A stretch of DNA of 64,000 bases, taken from assembly GCA_963750295.1 (NCBI GenBank), contig CAVVPY010000005.1:186001-250000 (forward strand), in the 5' to 3' direction. Positions within the stretch are counted from its first letter, which is position 1, and each line of letters begins with the position of its first letter. Shown piece by piece: positions 27,994-36,044 of the stretch. The position numbers were made by a program, and so were the translations under genes. A model generated the notes under the pieces. The model saw only the letters and a program-made list of their open reading frames with translations. It did no database searches and had not been told where the DNA came from. This DNA is from CAVVPY01 sp963750295 (GTDB taxonomy: Bacteria; Actinomycetota; Actinomycetes; Mycobacteriales; Jatrophihabitantaceae).

Positions 27994-28076
27994 TGGGCAA
28001 GGGGGGAGTTGAACCCCCACGTCCTTTCGGACACACGGACCTGAACCGTGCGCGTCTGCCATTCCGCCACTTGCCC
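27994..28076 (-). tRNA. tRNA-Leu (CAG)
   Basis: Read on the minus strand, the 83-nt sequence starts GGGCAAG and ends CTTGCCC plus discriminator A, a perfect 7-bp acceptor stem. The anticodon loop is TTCAGGT, with anticodon CAG at 28041-28043. The long variable arm (GTCCGAAAGGAC) marks a class II tRNA, and GGTTCAACTCC is the T-loop. CCA is not encoded. Confidence 0.96.
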
Positions 28077-28142
28077 GGGCGTGTCATCGCTGACAACAGT
28101 CCGCAACGCTAGCACGGTGGGCGGGCGTCACCTTTGCACGTT

Positions 28143-28173
28143 TTGCAGCCTCCCCTGATGTGACAGATAGACT
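28143..28173 (+). promoter_or_regulatory. Tentative promoter of the fha-pknB operon
   Basis: TTGCAG (28143-28148) and TAGACT (28168-28173) with a 19-nt gap lie about 65 nt before the leader ORF. The spacing is long, so this is weak. Confidence 0.25.
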
Positions 28174-28238
28174 GGTGTGTCAGCCGACGTCACACGCGCT
28201 TCACGCGCGGACGCCCGTGGAAACCGAAGGAGATCGTG

Positions 28239-28310
28239 GTGAGCGTGCTCGGCGATGGGATCGCTGGCGTCGTGCTCGCCGAATCCACCACACCGAGGGG
28301 TTGCAAGTGA
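28239..28310 (+). CDS. Leader ORF translationally coupled to fhaA (23 aa)
   Basis: A GTG at 28239 preceded at 6 nt by GAAGGAG (28226-28232), the best ribosome site in the area, opens a 23-codon frame encoding VSVLGDGIAGVVLAE... and ending RGCK. Its TGA (28308-28310) overlaps the fhaA GTG (28307-28309) as GTGA. This suggests that ribosomes finishing the leader restart on fhaA. The peptide is mildly hydrophobic with a Cys next to the end. It could be a regulatory leader or simply a coupling device; no homologue is known to me. Confidence 0.45.
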   Translation: MSVLGDGIAGVVLAESTTPRGCK

Positions 28311-29161
28311 GCCTCGTGCAGCGCTTCGAGCGCCGGCTGGAGGGTCTCGTGGGCGGGGCTTTCGCCCGCGTCTTCAAAGGCCAGGTCGAACCGGTCGAGA
28401 TCGGCACCGCCCTGCAGCGGGAGGCCGCCGACCGCAAGAACGTGATGGGCAACGGCCAGGTGCTCTGCCCGAACCGCTACCGGGTGACGCTGTCGCCGTC
28501 CGACCACGAGCGGCTGCTCCCGTGGGAGCAGCAACTGGCCAACTCCCTCGCCGAACTGGTGCAGGAGTACCTGGACGAGAACCGGTGGAGCACGATCGGC
28601 GACATCGAGGTCTACCTGGCGTGTGACGACGAACTGCACACCGGCGTGTTCGGGGTCGCCTCGCGGATGGAGCCCCAGGCGCCGCCCCGCCGCCGTCCCT
28701 ACGACTCCCTGTCCCTGCCCGCGGTCCAGGGCGGCGCGGGTGCCTACGGGGCGATGGCCGCCCCGGTACGCCCCGATGCCGCCCCGCAGTACGCCCCGGC
28801 GCCGCAGCCGCAGTATGCAGCGGCCGGGCACGTCGCGGCACCGCCACCGCCCGCTGCGCCGCAACGGCACGAGGGTCCGGCCGTCCTGCGCGTCGAAACC
28901 ACCGACCAGCAGTTCGAGCTGCGGCCCGGCAGCAACGTGATCGGTCGCGGTTCCGAGTCCGACCTGCAACTGCTCGACCAGGGAGTCTCGCGCCGACACC
29001 TCGACATCCAGTTCGACGGTTCGCGGGCCACCGTCTACGACCTCGGCTCGACGAACGGGACGACCGTCAACGGGCACGAGGTCGGCAGCCACGTCCTGCG
29101 CCACGGCGACGTCATTCGGGTGGGGCACACCCGCCTCGTCTTCCACCAGGGCGAGCGATGA
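28307..29161 (+). CDS. fhaA: FhaA-like DUF3662 + FHA domain protein
   Basis: 284 residues. The N-terminal DUF3662 domain (about 1-120; LVQRFERRLEGLVGGAFARVF in part and IGDIEVYLACDD) is followed by a Pro/Ala/Gln-rich linker with Tyr (about 125-200) and a C-terminal FHA domain (about 205-284) with VIGRGSESDL, VSRRHLDI and LGSTNGTTVNG. FHA domains read phosphothreonine; in mycobacteria FhaA is bound by PknB and links to MurJ at the septum. The GTG at 28307 with a GAGGGG site matches the family start; frames extending further upstream are not supported. First structural gene of the kinase operon. Confidence 0.92.
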   Translation: MSLVQRFERRLEGLVGGAFARVFKGQVEPVEIGTALQREAADRKNVMGNGQVLCPNRYRVTLSPSDHERLLPWEQQLANSLAELVQEYLDENRWSTIGDIEVYLACDDELHTGVFGVASRMEPQAPPRRRPYDSLSLPAVQGGAGAYGAMAAPVRPDAAPQYAPAPQPQYAAAGHVAAPPPPAAPQRHEGPAVLRVETTDQQFELRPGSNVIGRGSESDLQLLDQGVSRRHLDIQFDGSRATVYDLGSTNGTTVNGHEVGSHVLRHGDVIRVGHTRLVFHQGER

Positions 29162-29171
29162 GCACGACCGC

Positions 29172-29651
29172 ATGAACTCTGCCCTGGCGCTCCAGCTGAT
29201 GCGCTTCGGGTTCCTCGCGCTGCTGTGGCTGTTCGTCTTCGCCGCGATCCGGGTGATCCGCAGTGACCTTCGAACCGCCGGCCAACCGCGAGTGGCCATG
29301 CCCCCGCCGGCTCGTCGGCGTGGCTCGAAGGCGGCGTCGACGGCCACCGCGTCGTCCTCGCGCGGGCCAAGCCAACTCGTCGTGACCGAGGGCGGGCTGT
29401 CCGGCACCCGAATCGGGCTGACCGGTGCGCCGGTCCTGATCGGACGCGCGAACGACTCGACCCTCGTCCTCACCGACGACTACGCCAGCACGCACCATGC
29501 CCGGATCAGCCTGCAGGACGGCATGTGGATCGTCGAGGACCTCGGCTCGACCAACGGCACCTATCTCGGTCAACGCAAGCTCGACGGTCCCGCGCCGCTG
29601 GAGGTCGGCGTCCCGCTGCGCATCGGCACCACCGTGCTGGAGCTGCGCTGA
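29172..29651 (+). CDS. fhaB: FhaB-like FHA domain protein (FipA-partner type)
   Basis: 159 residues with one N-terminal transmembrane segment (about 9-30) and a C-terminal cytosolic FHA domain (about 75-159) with LIGRANDSTL, ASTHHARI and LGSTNGTYL. It corresponds to mycobacterial FhaB/FipA-type division proteins that dock onto phosphorylated threonine. The ATG is 10 nt after fhaA, and the stop overlaps the pstP ATG by one base (TGATG). Confidence 0.92.
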   Translation: MNSALALQLMRFGFLALLWLFVFAAIRVIRSDLRTAGQPRVAMPPPARRRGSKAASTATASSSRGPSQLVVTEGGLSGTRIGLTGAPVLIGRANDSTLVLTDDYASTHHARISLQDGMWIVEDLGSTNGTYLGQRKLDGPAPLEVGVPLRIGTTVLELR

Positions 29652-31063
29652 TGGCCCTCTTCCTGCGGTACGCCGTCCGCTCCGATCTCGGGCTGGTGCG
29701 CGGCAACAATGAGGACTCGGTCTACGCCGGTCCACGCCTGCTCGCGATCGCGGACGGGATGGGCGGGCACGCCGCCGGCGAGGTGGCCAGCAAGATCGTC
29801 ATCGGCACGCTCGAACCGCTCGACGACGACCGGCCTACCGGCGATCTCATCGCCGCGATGCGCGACGGTGTCCTCGAGGCCAACCACCGCATCAGTGATG
29901 CCGTCGACGGCGACAAGAACCTGGACGGGATGGGGACGACCCTCACCGCGCTGCGGTTCGCCGGGTCCCAGGTCGCGCTCGTCCACGTCGGTGATTCCCG
30001 CGCGTACCTGCTGCGTGGTGACCAGCTCTCGCAGATCACCCACGACGACACCTACGTCCAGTACCTCGTCGACTCGGGCAAGCTCACCCCGGACGAGGCC
30101 AAGGACCATCCGCGCAAATCGGTGATCCTGCGCGCCCTGCGTGGCGCCGAGGTCGAACCCGACGTCTCGATCCGCGAGGCCAGGGACGGTGACCGGTACC
30201 TGCTGTGCACCGACGGCCTGTCCGACGTGGTCTCGACCGACACGATTCTCGAGACGATGCGCATCCCGGATGTCCAGGAGTGCGCCGACCGGCTGGTCGA
30301 ACTGGCGCTGCGCGGTGGCGGACCCGACAACGTGACGGTGATCGTCGCCGACGTCGTGACCGCCAAGTCCGGCGATGTCATCGACGACGTCCCGGTGGTG
30401 GCCGGTGCCTTCGTCGACGTCGCGGACGGGGAGGACCCCAGAACCGACACGCCGGCCGAGCGCGCCGCGCACATCTCGCGCGCCCCGCGCGAACCGGCTG
30501 CCGTCGAACCGGTTGCGCGCAGGGGGCGCTGGCGCACGCCGCTGCTGCTGTTCCTGATCCTGTTGCTGCTCGGTGGTGGCCTGGGCGGAACCTACGCGTG
30601 GGCCCAGACCCAGTACTACGTCGGCAAGGCCGGCACCGAGGTGGTCATCTACCGCGGCGTGAACGCCTCGTTCGGCCCGCTCAAGTTCTCCGAGGTGTAC
30701 GAGAGCACCGACCTCAAACTGGCCGACCTCAATCCGTCGTGGCGCTCGCAGGTCGAGTCCGGGATCACCGCGAGCAGCAAGCTGGACGCGCGCCGCATCG
30801 TGGTGCGCCTGCACGACGAGCGGTTGCCGTTGTGCGTCGACCTGCCGACGCCGATCCCGTCGGTGTCACAAACGACCTCGTCCAGCCGATCATCGGTGAC
30901 CCAGCCGCCGATCGGACGCACCGGCGCAGCCACCGCGCCGAAGACCACGGCTGCGCCCACCGCACCTGTCTCGAGCGTTGCCTCGGTCCCGTCCGCGGCC
31001 GTGTCCACCACGCCGAGCAGCTCGCCGACGGCGCCCGGCGACGACGGATGCCGCACCTCATGA
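29651..31063 (+). CDS. pstP: PstP-type Ser/Thr protein phosphatase (PP2C)
   Basis: 470 residues. The cytosolic PP2C domain (about 1-240) has RGNNEDSVYAG, AIADGMGGHAAGEVAS, GMGTTLTAL, HVGDSRAYLLR, TDGLSD and GPDNVTVIVADV, which carry the metal-binding aspartates. One transmembrane helix follows (about 296-318), then an external region ending in a low-complexity Ser/Thr/Pro/Ala tail. It dephosphorylates PknB and its substrates. The correct start is the ATG at 29651, coupled to fhaB. Confidence 0.94.
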   Translation: MALFLRYAVRSDLGLVRGNNEDSVYAGPRLLAIADGMGGHAAGEVASKIVIGTLEPLDDDRPTGDLIAAMRDGVLEANHRISDAVDGDKNLDGMGTTLTALRFAGSQVALVHVGDSRAYLLRGDQLSQITHDDTYVQYLVDSGKLTPDEAKDHPRKSVILRALRGAEVEPDVSIREARDGDRYLLCTDGLSDVVSTDTILETMRIPDVQECADRLVELALRGGGPDNVTVIVADVVTAKSGDVIDDVPVVAGAFVDVADGEDPRTDTPAERAAHISRAPREPAAVEPVARRGRWRTPLLLFLILLLLGGGLGGTYAWAQTQYYVGKAGTEVVIYRGVNASFGPLKFSEVYESTDLKLADLNPSWRSQVESGITASSKLDARRIVVRLHDERLPLCVDLPTPIPSVSQTTSSSRSSVTQPPIGRTGAATAPKTTAAPTAPVSSVASVPSAAVSTTPSSSPTAPGDDGCRTS

Positions 31064-32484
31064 CCGCCGCCCTGCGCCTGCCCACACGGCGAAACGCCGA
31101 ACTGCTCCTTCTGGTGTTCGCGGTGCTGATCGTCGTCGCGGCCGAGGCCGCGGTCGAGGCCAGCCGGGACGGCCACCTGTCCAGCCGGCTGATCGCCTAC
31201 GCCGCGGTGCCCATCGGCGCCGGTCTGGTCACGCACCTGGTGATCCGCAAGGTCGCGCCGTACGCCGATCCCCTGCTGCTGCCGATCGCGGTGCTGCTCA
31301 ACGGCCTCGGCCTGGTGATGATCCACCGCCTGGATCTCGGGCTCAAGCTGCAGGCTGCCGATCTCGGCGAGAAGTTCACCGCGGCGGCCCCGACCCAGGT
31401 GCTCTGGACGGTGATGGGCATCGCGCTGTTCGTCGGGCTGATCGTGCTGATCCGCGACCATCGCGTGCTGCAGCGCTACGCCTACACGCTCGCCCTCATC
31501 GGCCTGGTGTTCCTGCTGCTGCCGGCCGTGCTGCCGGCACGCTTCGCCGAGGTCAACGGGGCCCGCATCTGGATCCGGCTCGCCGGCTTCTCGATCCAGC
31601 CGGGTGAGTTCGCGAAGATCCTGCTGACGATCTTCGGCGCCGCCTACCTGGTGTCCAAGCGTGACGTCCTCTCCCTGGCCGGACGGCGCGTCGGTACCAC
31701 CATCCGGTCGCGCTTCGTCGGGTTCGAGTTGCCGCGGGGCCGCGACCTCGGCCCGATCCTCGCCGCCTGGCTGATCTGCATCGGCGTGCTCGTGCGGGGA
31801 CACGATCTCGGCACGTCGCTGATGTTCTTCGGCCTGTTCGTCGTGCTGCTCTACGTCGCGACCGAGCGGGTCGGCTGGGTCGTCGTCGGCGTCGTGCTGT
31901 TCGTCGTCGGCGCGTACGTCTCGTACCAGGTGTTCGGCACCGTCCAGACGCGCGTGGGTGTGTGGCTGCACGTGTTCGACCACCTGCCCGACGGGCAGTA
32001 CCAGCATGACGCGGACGGCTTCCAACTTCGCCAGTCGCTGTTCGGACTGGGGACGGGCGGGATCTTCGGTGCCGGGCTCGGCTCGGGGCACCCCGAACTC
32101 GTCCCCCTGCCGCAGACCGACTTCATCGTCTCCTCCTTCGGCGAGGAGACCGGCCTGTTCGGCGTCGTCGCCCTGCTGATGCTCTACGCACTGTTCGTCG
32201 CCCGTGGCCTGGCGGCCGCCCTGGCGGTGCGCGATGCGTTCGGCAAGCTTTTCGCGACCGGCCTGTCGTTCCTCGTGGCTCTGCAACTGTTCGTCGTCGT
32301 GGCCGGAGTGACCCGGTTGCTGCCCGAGACCGGCCTGACGACGCCGTTCCTGTCCTACGGCGGCTCGTCGCTGCTCGCGAACTGGGTGCTGCTCGCGATG
32401 TTGCTGCGGGTGTCGGATTCCGCGCGCCGTCCGGCAACGACGCCACCGCGCCCCGCCGGCGAGATGGTGGGTGCTCTCGGGTGA
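31060..32484 (+). CDS. rodA: RodA/FtsW-family SEDS glycosyltransferase
   Basis: 474 residues with about ten to twelve transmembrane helices. SEDS landmarks include FSIQPGEFAKILL, GHDLGTSLMFFGLF, the loop QLRQSLFGLGTGGIFGAGLG in part, and TDFIVSSFGEETG. SEDS proteins polymerise peptidoglycan glycan strands together with a class B PBP, here the next gene. The ATG at 31060 overlaps the pstP stop, and the stop overlaps pbpA by 4 nt. In mycobacteria this position holds rodA, so it is the elongation type by synteny. Confidence 0.93.
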   Translation: MTAALRLPTRRNAELLLLVFAVLIVVAAEAAVEASRDGHLSSRLIAYAAVPIGAGLVTHLVIRKVAPYADPLLLPIAVLLNGLGLVMIHRLDLGLKLQAADLGEKFTAAAPTQVLWTVMGIALFVGLIVLIRDHRVLQRYAYTLALIGLVFLLLPAVLPARFAEVNGARIWIRLAGFSIQPGEFAKILLTIFGAAYLVSKRDVLSLAGRRVGTTIRSRFVGFELPRGRDLGPILAAWLICIGVLVRGHDLGTSLMFFGLFVVLLYVATERVGWVVVGVVLFVVGAYVSYQVFGTVQTRVGVWLHVFDHLPDGQYQHDADGFQLRQSLFGLGTGGIFGAGLGSGHPELVPLPQTDFIVSSFGEETGLFGVVALLMLYALFVARGLAAALAVRDAFGKLFATGLSFLVALQLFVVVAGVTRLLPETGLTTPFLSYGGSSLLANWVLLAMLLRVSDSARRPATTPPRPAGEMVGALG

Positions 32485-34043
32485 ACAAGTCGATCCGCAA
32501 GGTGTCCATCGCGCTGCTGTTCCTGCTGGCGGCGCTGTTCGTCAACCTCAACTTCGTCCAGGTCGTGAAGGGCAGCGCGTATCGCGACGACCCGAACAAC
32601 CGGCGCGTACTGCTCAACGAATATGCCAGTCCGCGCGGGCCGATCATCGTTGGCGGCAGCGCGGTGGCGGTCTCGAAGGCGACCAACGACGAACTGAAGT
32701 ACCTGCGCGTGTACCCGCAGGGCAAGCTCTACGCCGCGGTGACCGGCTACTACTCCTTCATCTATGACAAGAGCGGCATCGAACTGGCCGAGGACAGCGT
32801 GCTCTCGGGCAATGACAGCAGGCTGTTCGGCACCCGGCTCACCGACATCCTGACCGGACGGAATCCCCGCGGCGGCAGTGTCGAACTCACCATCAACAAG
32901 GCCGCACAGCAGGCGGCCTACGACAACCTGGTGGGCAGCGCGTCAGGTAAGCCACGCGTCGGCGCGGTGGTGGCACTCGACCCGACAACGGGGGCCATTC
33001 TCGCCGCTGTCAGTTCGCCGAGCTATGACCCGTCCGTGCTGAGCTCGCACAACACGACCGCCATCACCAAGGCGTGGAAGGGCCTGCAGGCCGACAACGG
33101 CAGCGCGCTGCGCAACCGTGCCTTCTCCGAGCGGTACCCGCCAGGATCGACGTTCAAGGTCGTCGTCGCCGCGGCCGCGCTCAAGGCGGGGGTGAAGCCC
33201 GATGACAAGCTGCTCTCGCCGAACGGCTACTTCCCCGACAGCGGCAAGACGGCCTCGTCCTGCCCGAAGAACAGCACTGCGTGTGTCGAGAACTTCAGCG
33301 GCGAGAAATGCTTCGACGGCAAGTTCGCCACCCTTGCCTTCGCCCTGGCCAAGTCGTGCAACACCACGTTCGCGAAGCTTGCCGTCGAAGACCTCGGCGG
33401 TACCAAGATCGCCGACGAGGCCTCGCTGTTCGGGTTCGACGCCCCGTCCGACCTCGAGGTGCCGTTACCGGTCAGTCCGTCGACGGTGGGTTCCGAGCAG
33501 GACCTGACCGATCGCGGCTTTCTCGCGCGCACGGCGTTCGGCCAGAAGGACGTCCAGATGACCCCGCTGCAGGGCGCGATGATCGTCTCGGCCGTGGCGA
33601 ACAGCGGCATTCTGATGCGCCCGTATCTGGTCGCGAAGGAGATCGCGCCGGACCTCGATCCGCTCGAGACGACCAAGCCCAGCCAACTCTCGCAGGTGCT
33701 TGATCCCGCGCTCGATCAGCAACTGCAGCAGATGTTGGAGGGCGTGGTCACCTCGCCCGAGGGCACCGGTCGCTCGGCCGCGATCACCGACATCCCCGGC
33801 GTAGCGGTTGGCGGCAAGACCGGGACTGCGGACACCGGTCGCACCCTGCCGAATGGCACGGACGAGCCGCCGCACGCGTGGTTCATCGGCTACGCCACGA
33901 AGGACGGCACGCCCAAGATCGCGGTCGCGGTGATCATCGAGAACGGTGGCGTCCAGGGCAACGAGACAACGGGGGGCGAAGCCGCCGCGCCGGTGGCGAA
34001 AGCCGTCATGGAGGCCTATTTGAAGTCACGGGGCGGAAACTGA
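32481..34043 (+). CDS. pbpA: Class B penicillin-binding protein PbpA
   Basis: 520 residues. A single N-terminal transmembrane anchor (about 7-28) is followed by a short pedestal domain and the transpeptidase domain with STFK (active Ser about 223), SCN (about 292) and KTGTAD (about 447). It crosslinks peptidoglycan outside the membrane as partner of the SEDS protein encoded just upstream. GTG start overlapping rodA. Length and motif spacing are standard. There is no PASTA domain on this PBP; those are on PknB. Confidence 0.95.
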   Translation: MNKSIRKVSIALLFLLAALFVNLNFVQVVKGSAYRDDPNNRRVLLNEYASPRGPIIVGGSAVAVSKATNDELKYLRVYPQGKLYAAVTGYYSFIYDKSGIELAEDSVLSGNDSRLFGTRLTDILTGRNPRGGSVELTINKAAQQAAYDNLVGSASGKPRVGAVVALDPTTGAILAAVSSPSYDPSVLSSHNTTAITKAWKGLQADNGSALRNRAFSERYPPGSTFKVVVAAAALKAGVKPDDKLLSPNGYFPDSGKTASSCPKNSTACVENFSGEKCFDGKFATLAFALAKSCNTTFAKLAVEDLGGTKIADEASLFGFDAPSDLEVPLPVSPSTVGSEQDLTDRGFLARTAFGQKDVQMTPLQGAMIVSAVANSGILMRPYLVAKEIAPDLDPLETTKPSQLSQVLDPALDQQLQQMLEGVVTSPEGTGRSAAITDIPGVAVGGKTGTADTGRTLPNGTDEPPHAWFIGYATKDGTPKIAVAVIIENGGVQGNETTGGEAAAPVAKAVMEAYLKSRGGN

Positions 34044-34080
34044 TGACACAGCGGGCGACAAGAGCAGCGAGGTAGGTCGC

Positions 34081-35919
34081 ATGACTCAGTCCAGACTGGT
34101 TGGCGGCCGGTACGAGCTCGGCGAGCTCATCGGTTACGGCGGAATGGCCGAGGTGCATCGCGGACGCGACACCCGGCTCGGGCGTGATGTCGCGATCAAG
34201 GTGCTGCGCGCGGACCTGGCCCGCGATCCGTCCTTCCTCAACCGGTTCCGCCGCGAGGCGCAGTCGGCCGCCGGGCTGAACCACCCGTCCATCGTTGCGG
34301 TCTACGACACCGGTCAGGATCCGTCGCCGGACGGCACGGCGCAGCCCTACATCGTGATGGAGTTCGTCGAGGGCCGGACGCTGCGCGACATCCTCAAGGT
34401 CGAAGGGCGCCTGCCCGCCCGCCGGGCGATGGAGATCACGGCCGATGTGTGCGGCGCGCTGGACTTCAGCCACAAGAACGGGCTGATCCACCGCGACGTC
34501 AAACCGGCCAACGTGATGATCACCGACAACGGCGCGGTCAAGGTGATGGACTTCGGCATCGCGCGCGCGATTGCCGACAACGGCGCGACGGTCACGCAGA
34601 CCGCCAACGTCATCGGCACGGCGCAGTACCTCTCGCCCGAGCAGGCGCGGGGCGAGACGGTCGACGCACGCTCGGACGTGTACTCGACCGGCTGCCTGCT
34701 CTACGAGTTGGTGACCGGAGTGCCGCCGTTCCAGGGCGACTCGCCGGTCGCGGTTGCCTACCAGCACGTCCGCGAGAACGCGACCGCGCCGACCACCCGC
34801 GTCCCGGACCTGCCCCGCTCCCTCGACTCGATCGTGATGAAGGCGCTCGCGAAGAACCAACTCAACCGCTACCAGTCCGCGGCCGATATGCGCACCGACC
34901 TGCAACGGGCGCTGGCGAATCAGCCGGTGACGGCCGAGGCGGTCATGACCGACGCCGAGCGCACGCAGTTCATCGCCCGGACACCCCCACCACCGGTTGC
35001 CGTCCCTCGTGGTGGGCTGCCGCCCGAGCCCGAGGACGACCGGCACACTGCGGCGATCTGGATCGCGATCGTCGCGGCACTGCTGCTGGTCATCGGCATC
35101 GGCACGGTGTTGATCGTCAACCTCGGCGGCGGCCAGCCGGCGGTGCAGAAGACCGAGGTGCCGTCGGTGATCGGCCAACCGATCGCGACCGCGACCGCCG
35201 CGTTCCGCGCGAACAACCTCACCCTGGTCCCGAACAGGAACGGGGACACCACCAACGGGCCGTGCGACAACGGCAACACGCCGTCCAGCGACTCGCAGAA
35301 ACTGGTTTGCACGCTGACCGACGTCAACGGCGAGAAGGTCGACGCGGGCACCCGCGTCGATGAGAACACGACGATCTTCTACCAGTACTACGTCGAGGAG
35401 AAGGTCAACGTCCCGTCCCTCGTCGGCATGTCGTACTCGGACGCGGTGAACCTGCTGCAGGGATCGGATTTCCGGCTCAAGGCGCAGAAGAAGAACGTGA
35501 ACTCAACCGACCCGAAGGATCAGGTGGTCGGGCAGAAGCCGGACGTGAACACCTCGGTCACGCCGGGCACGGTCATCGTGCTCTCGGTGTCGACCGGCAA
35601 GATCGCGCTGCCGGACGTGCTGGGGATGAAGGCCGACAAGGCGAAGGCACTGTTGAACCGGACGTTCCCGAACGTCGACACCTCGCCGACGACCCAGACG
35701 ACGGACCAGAGCAAGGACGGCACGGTCGCCTCGGAGGACCCGACACCGAAGCTGGCGTACGCGCCATCGACGAAGATCACCCTGACCATCTACACCTACG
35801 TCGCGCCCGAGCCGACGTGCACGACGCCGCCACCCTCGTCCTCCGGTCTGCCGCCGATCAGCATTCCGCCCGGGCCGAGTGGCTCGTCGACCGGCTTGCC
35901 ACCCTGCACGACGCCGTAA
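34081..35919 (+). CDS. pknB: PknB-type Ser/Thr protein kinase with PASTA repeats
   Basis: 612 residues. The kinase domain (about 1-275) has the P-loop GYGGMAEVHRG, AIKVL, HRDVKPANV, DFGIARA and the activation loop TVTQTANVIGTAQYLSPEQ, with the Thr residues that are autophosphorylated in Mtb PknB. A juxtamembrane Pro-rich segment and one transmembrane helix (about 322-346) lead to three PASTA repeats (PSVIGQ, PSLVGM and PDVLGM) that sense muropeptide/lipid II outside. It is the only kinase in this operon; pknA, present in mycobacteria, is absent. The tail is Pro/Ser/Thr rich. Confidence 0.95.
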   Translation: MTQSRLVGGRYELGELIGYGGMAEVHRGRDTRLGRDVAIKVLRADLARDPSFLNRFRREAQSAAGLNHPSIVAVYDTGQDPSPDGTAQPYIVMEFVEGRTLRDILKVEGRLPARRAMEITADVCGALDFSHKNGLIHRDVKPANVMITDNGAVKVMDFGIARAIADNGATVTQTANVIGTAQYLSPEQARGETVDARSDVYSTGCLLYELVTGVPPFQGDSPVAVAYQHVRENATAPTTRVPDLPRSLDSIVMKALAKNQLNRYQSAADMRTDLQRALANQPVTAEAVMTDAERTQFIARTPPPPVAVPRGGLPPEPEDDRHTAAIWIAIVAALLLVIGIGTVLIVNLGGGQPAVQKTEVPSVIGQPIATATAAFRANNLTLVPNRNGDTTNGPCDNGNTPSSDSQKLVCTLTDVNGEKVDAGTRVDENTTIFYQYYVEEKVNVPSLVGMSYSDAVNLLQGSDFRLKAQKKNVNSTDPKDQVVGQKPDVNTSVTPGTVIVLSVSTGKIALPDVLGMKADKAKALLNRTFPNVDTSPTTQTTDQSKDGTVASEDPTPKLAYAPSTKITLTIYTYVAPEPTCTTPPPSSSGLPPISIPPGPSGSSTGLPPCTTP

Positions 35920-36044
35920 CGCTCCCGTCCCCGCCGTTGCCCCGCGTATCGATCCTGCAGCCTCGAACTGGCACACCTGCGCGGGGCAAAGCGAGGGTGC
36001 CGGGCCGGAAACCCGGTTGGCCCCGCGGGTAACGTCGAGTAACC

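Noticed and set aside
30649..32286. A 545-codon minus-strand frame opposite pstP/rodA
   Set aside because: Gln/His/Asp/Glu-rich low-complexity product typical of antisense to membrane-protein genes; conserved operon on the other strand.
34044..34076. A 10-codon frame between pbpA and pknB
   Set aside because: Too short, no ribosome site of its own; most likely spacer that carries the pknB ribosome site.
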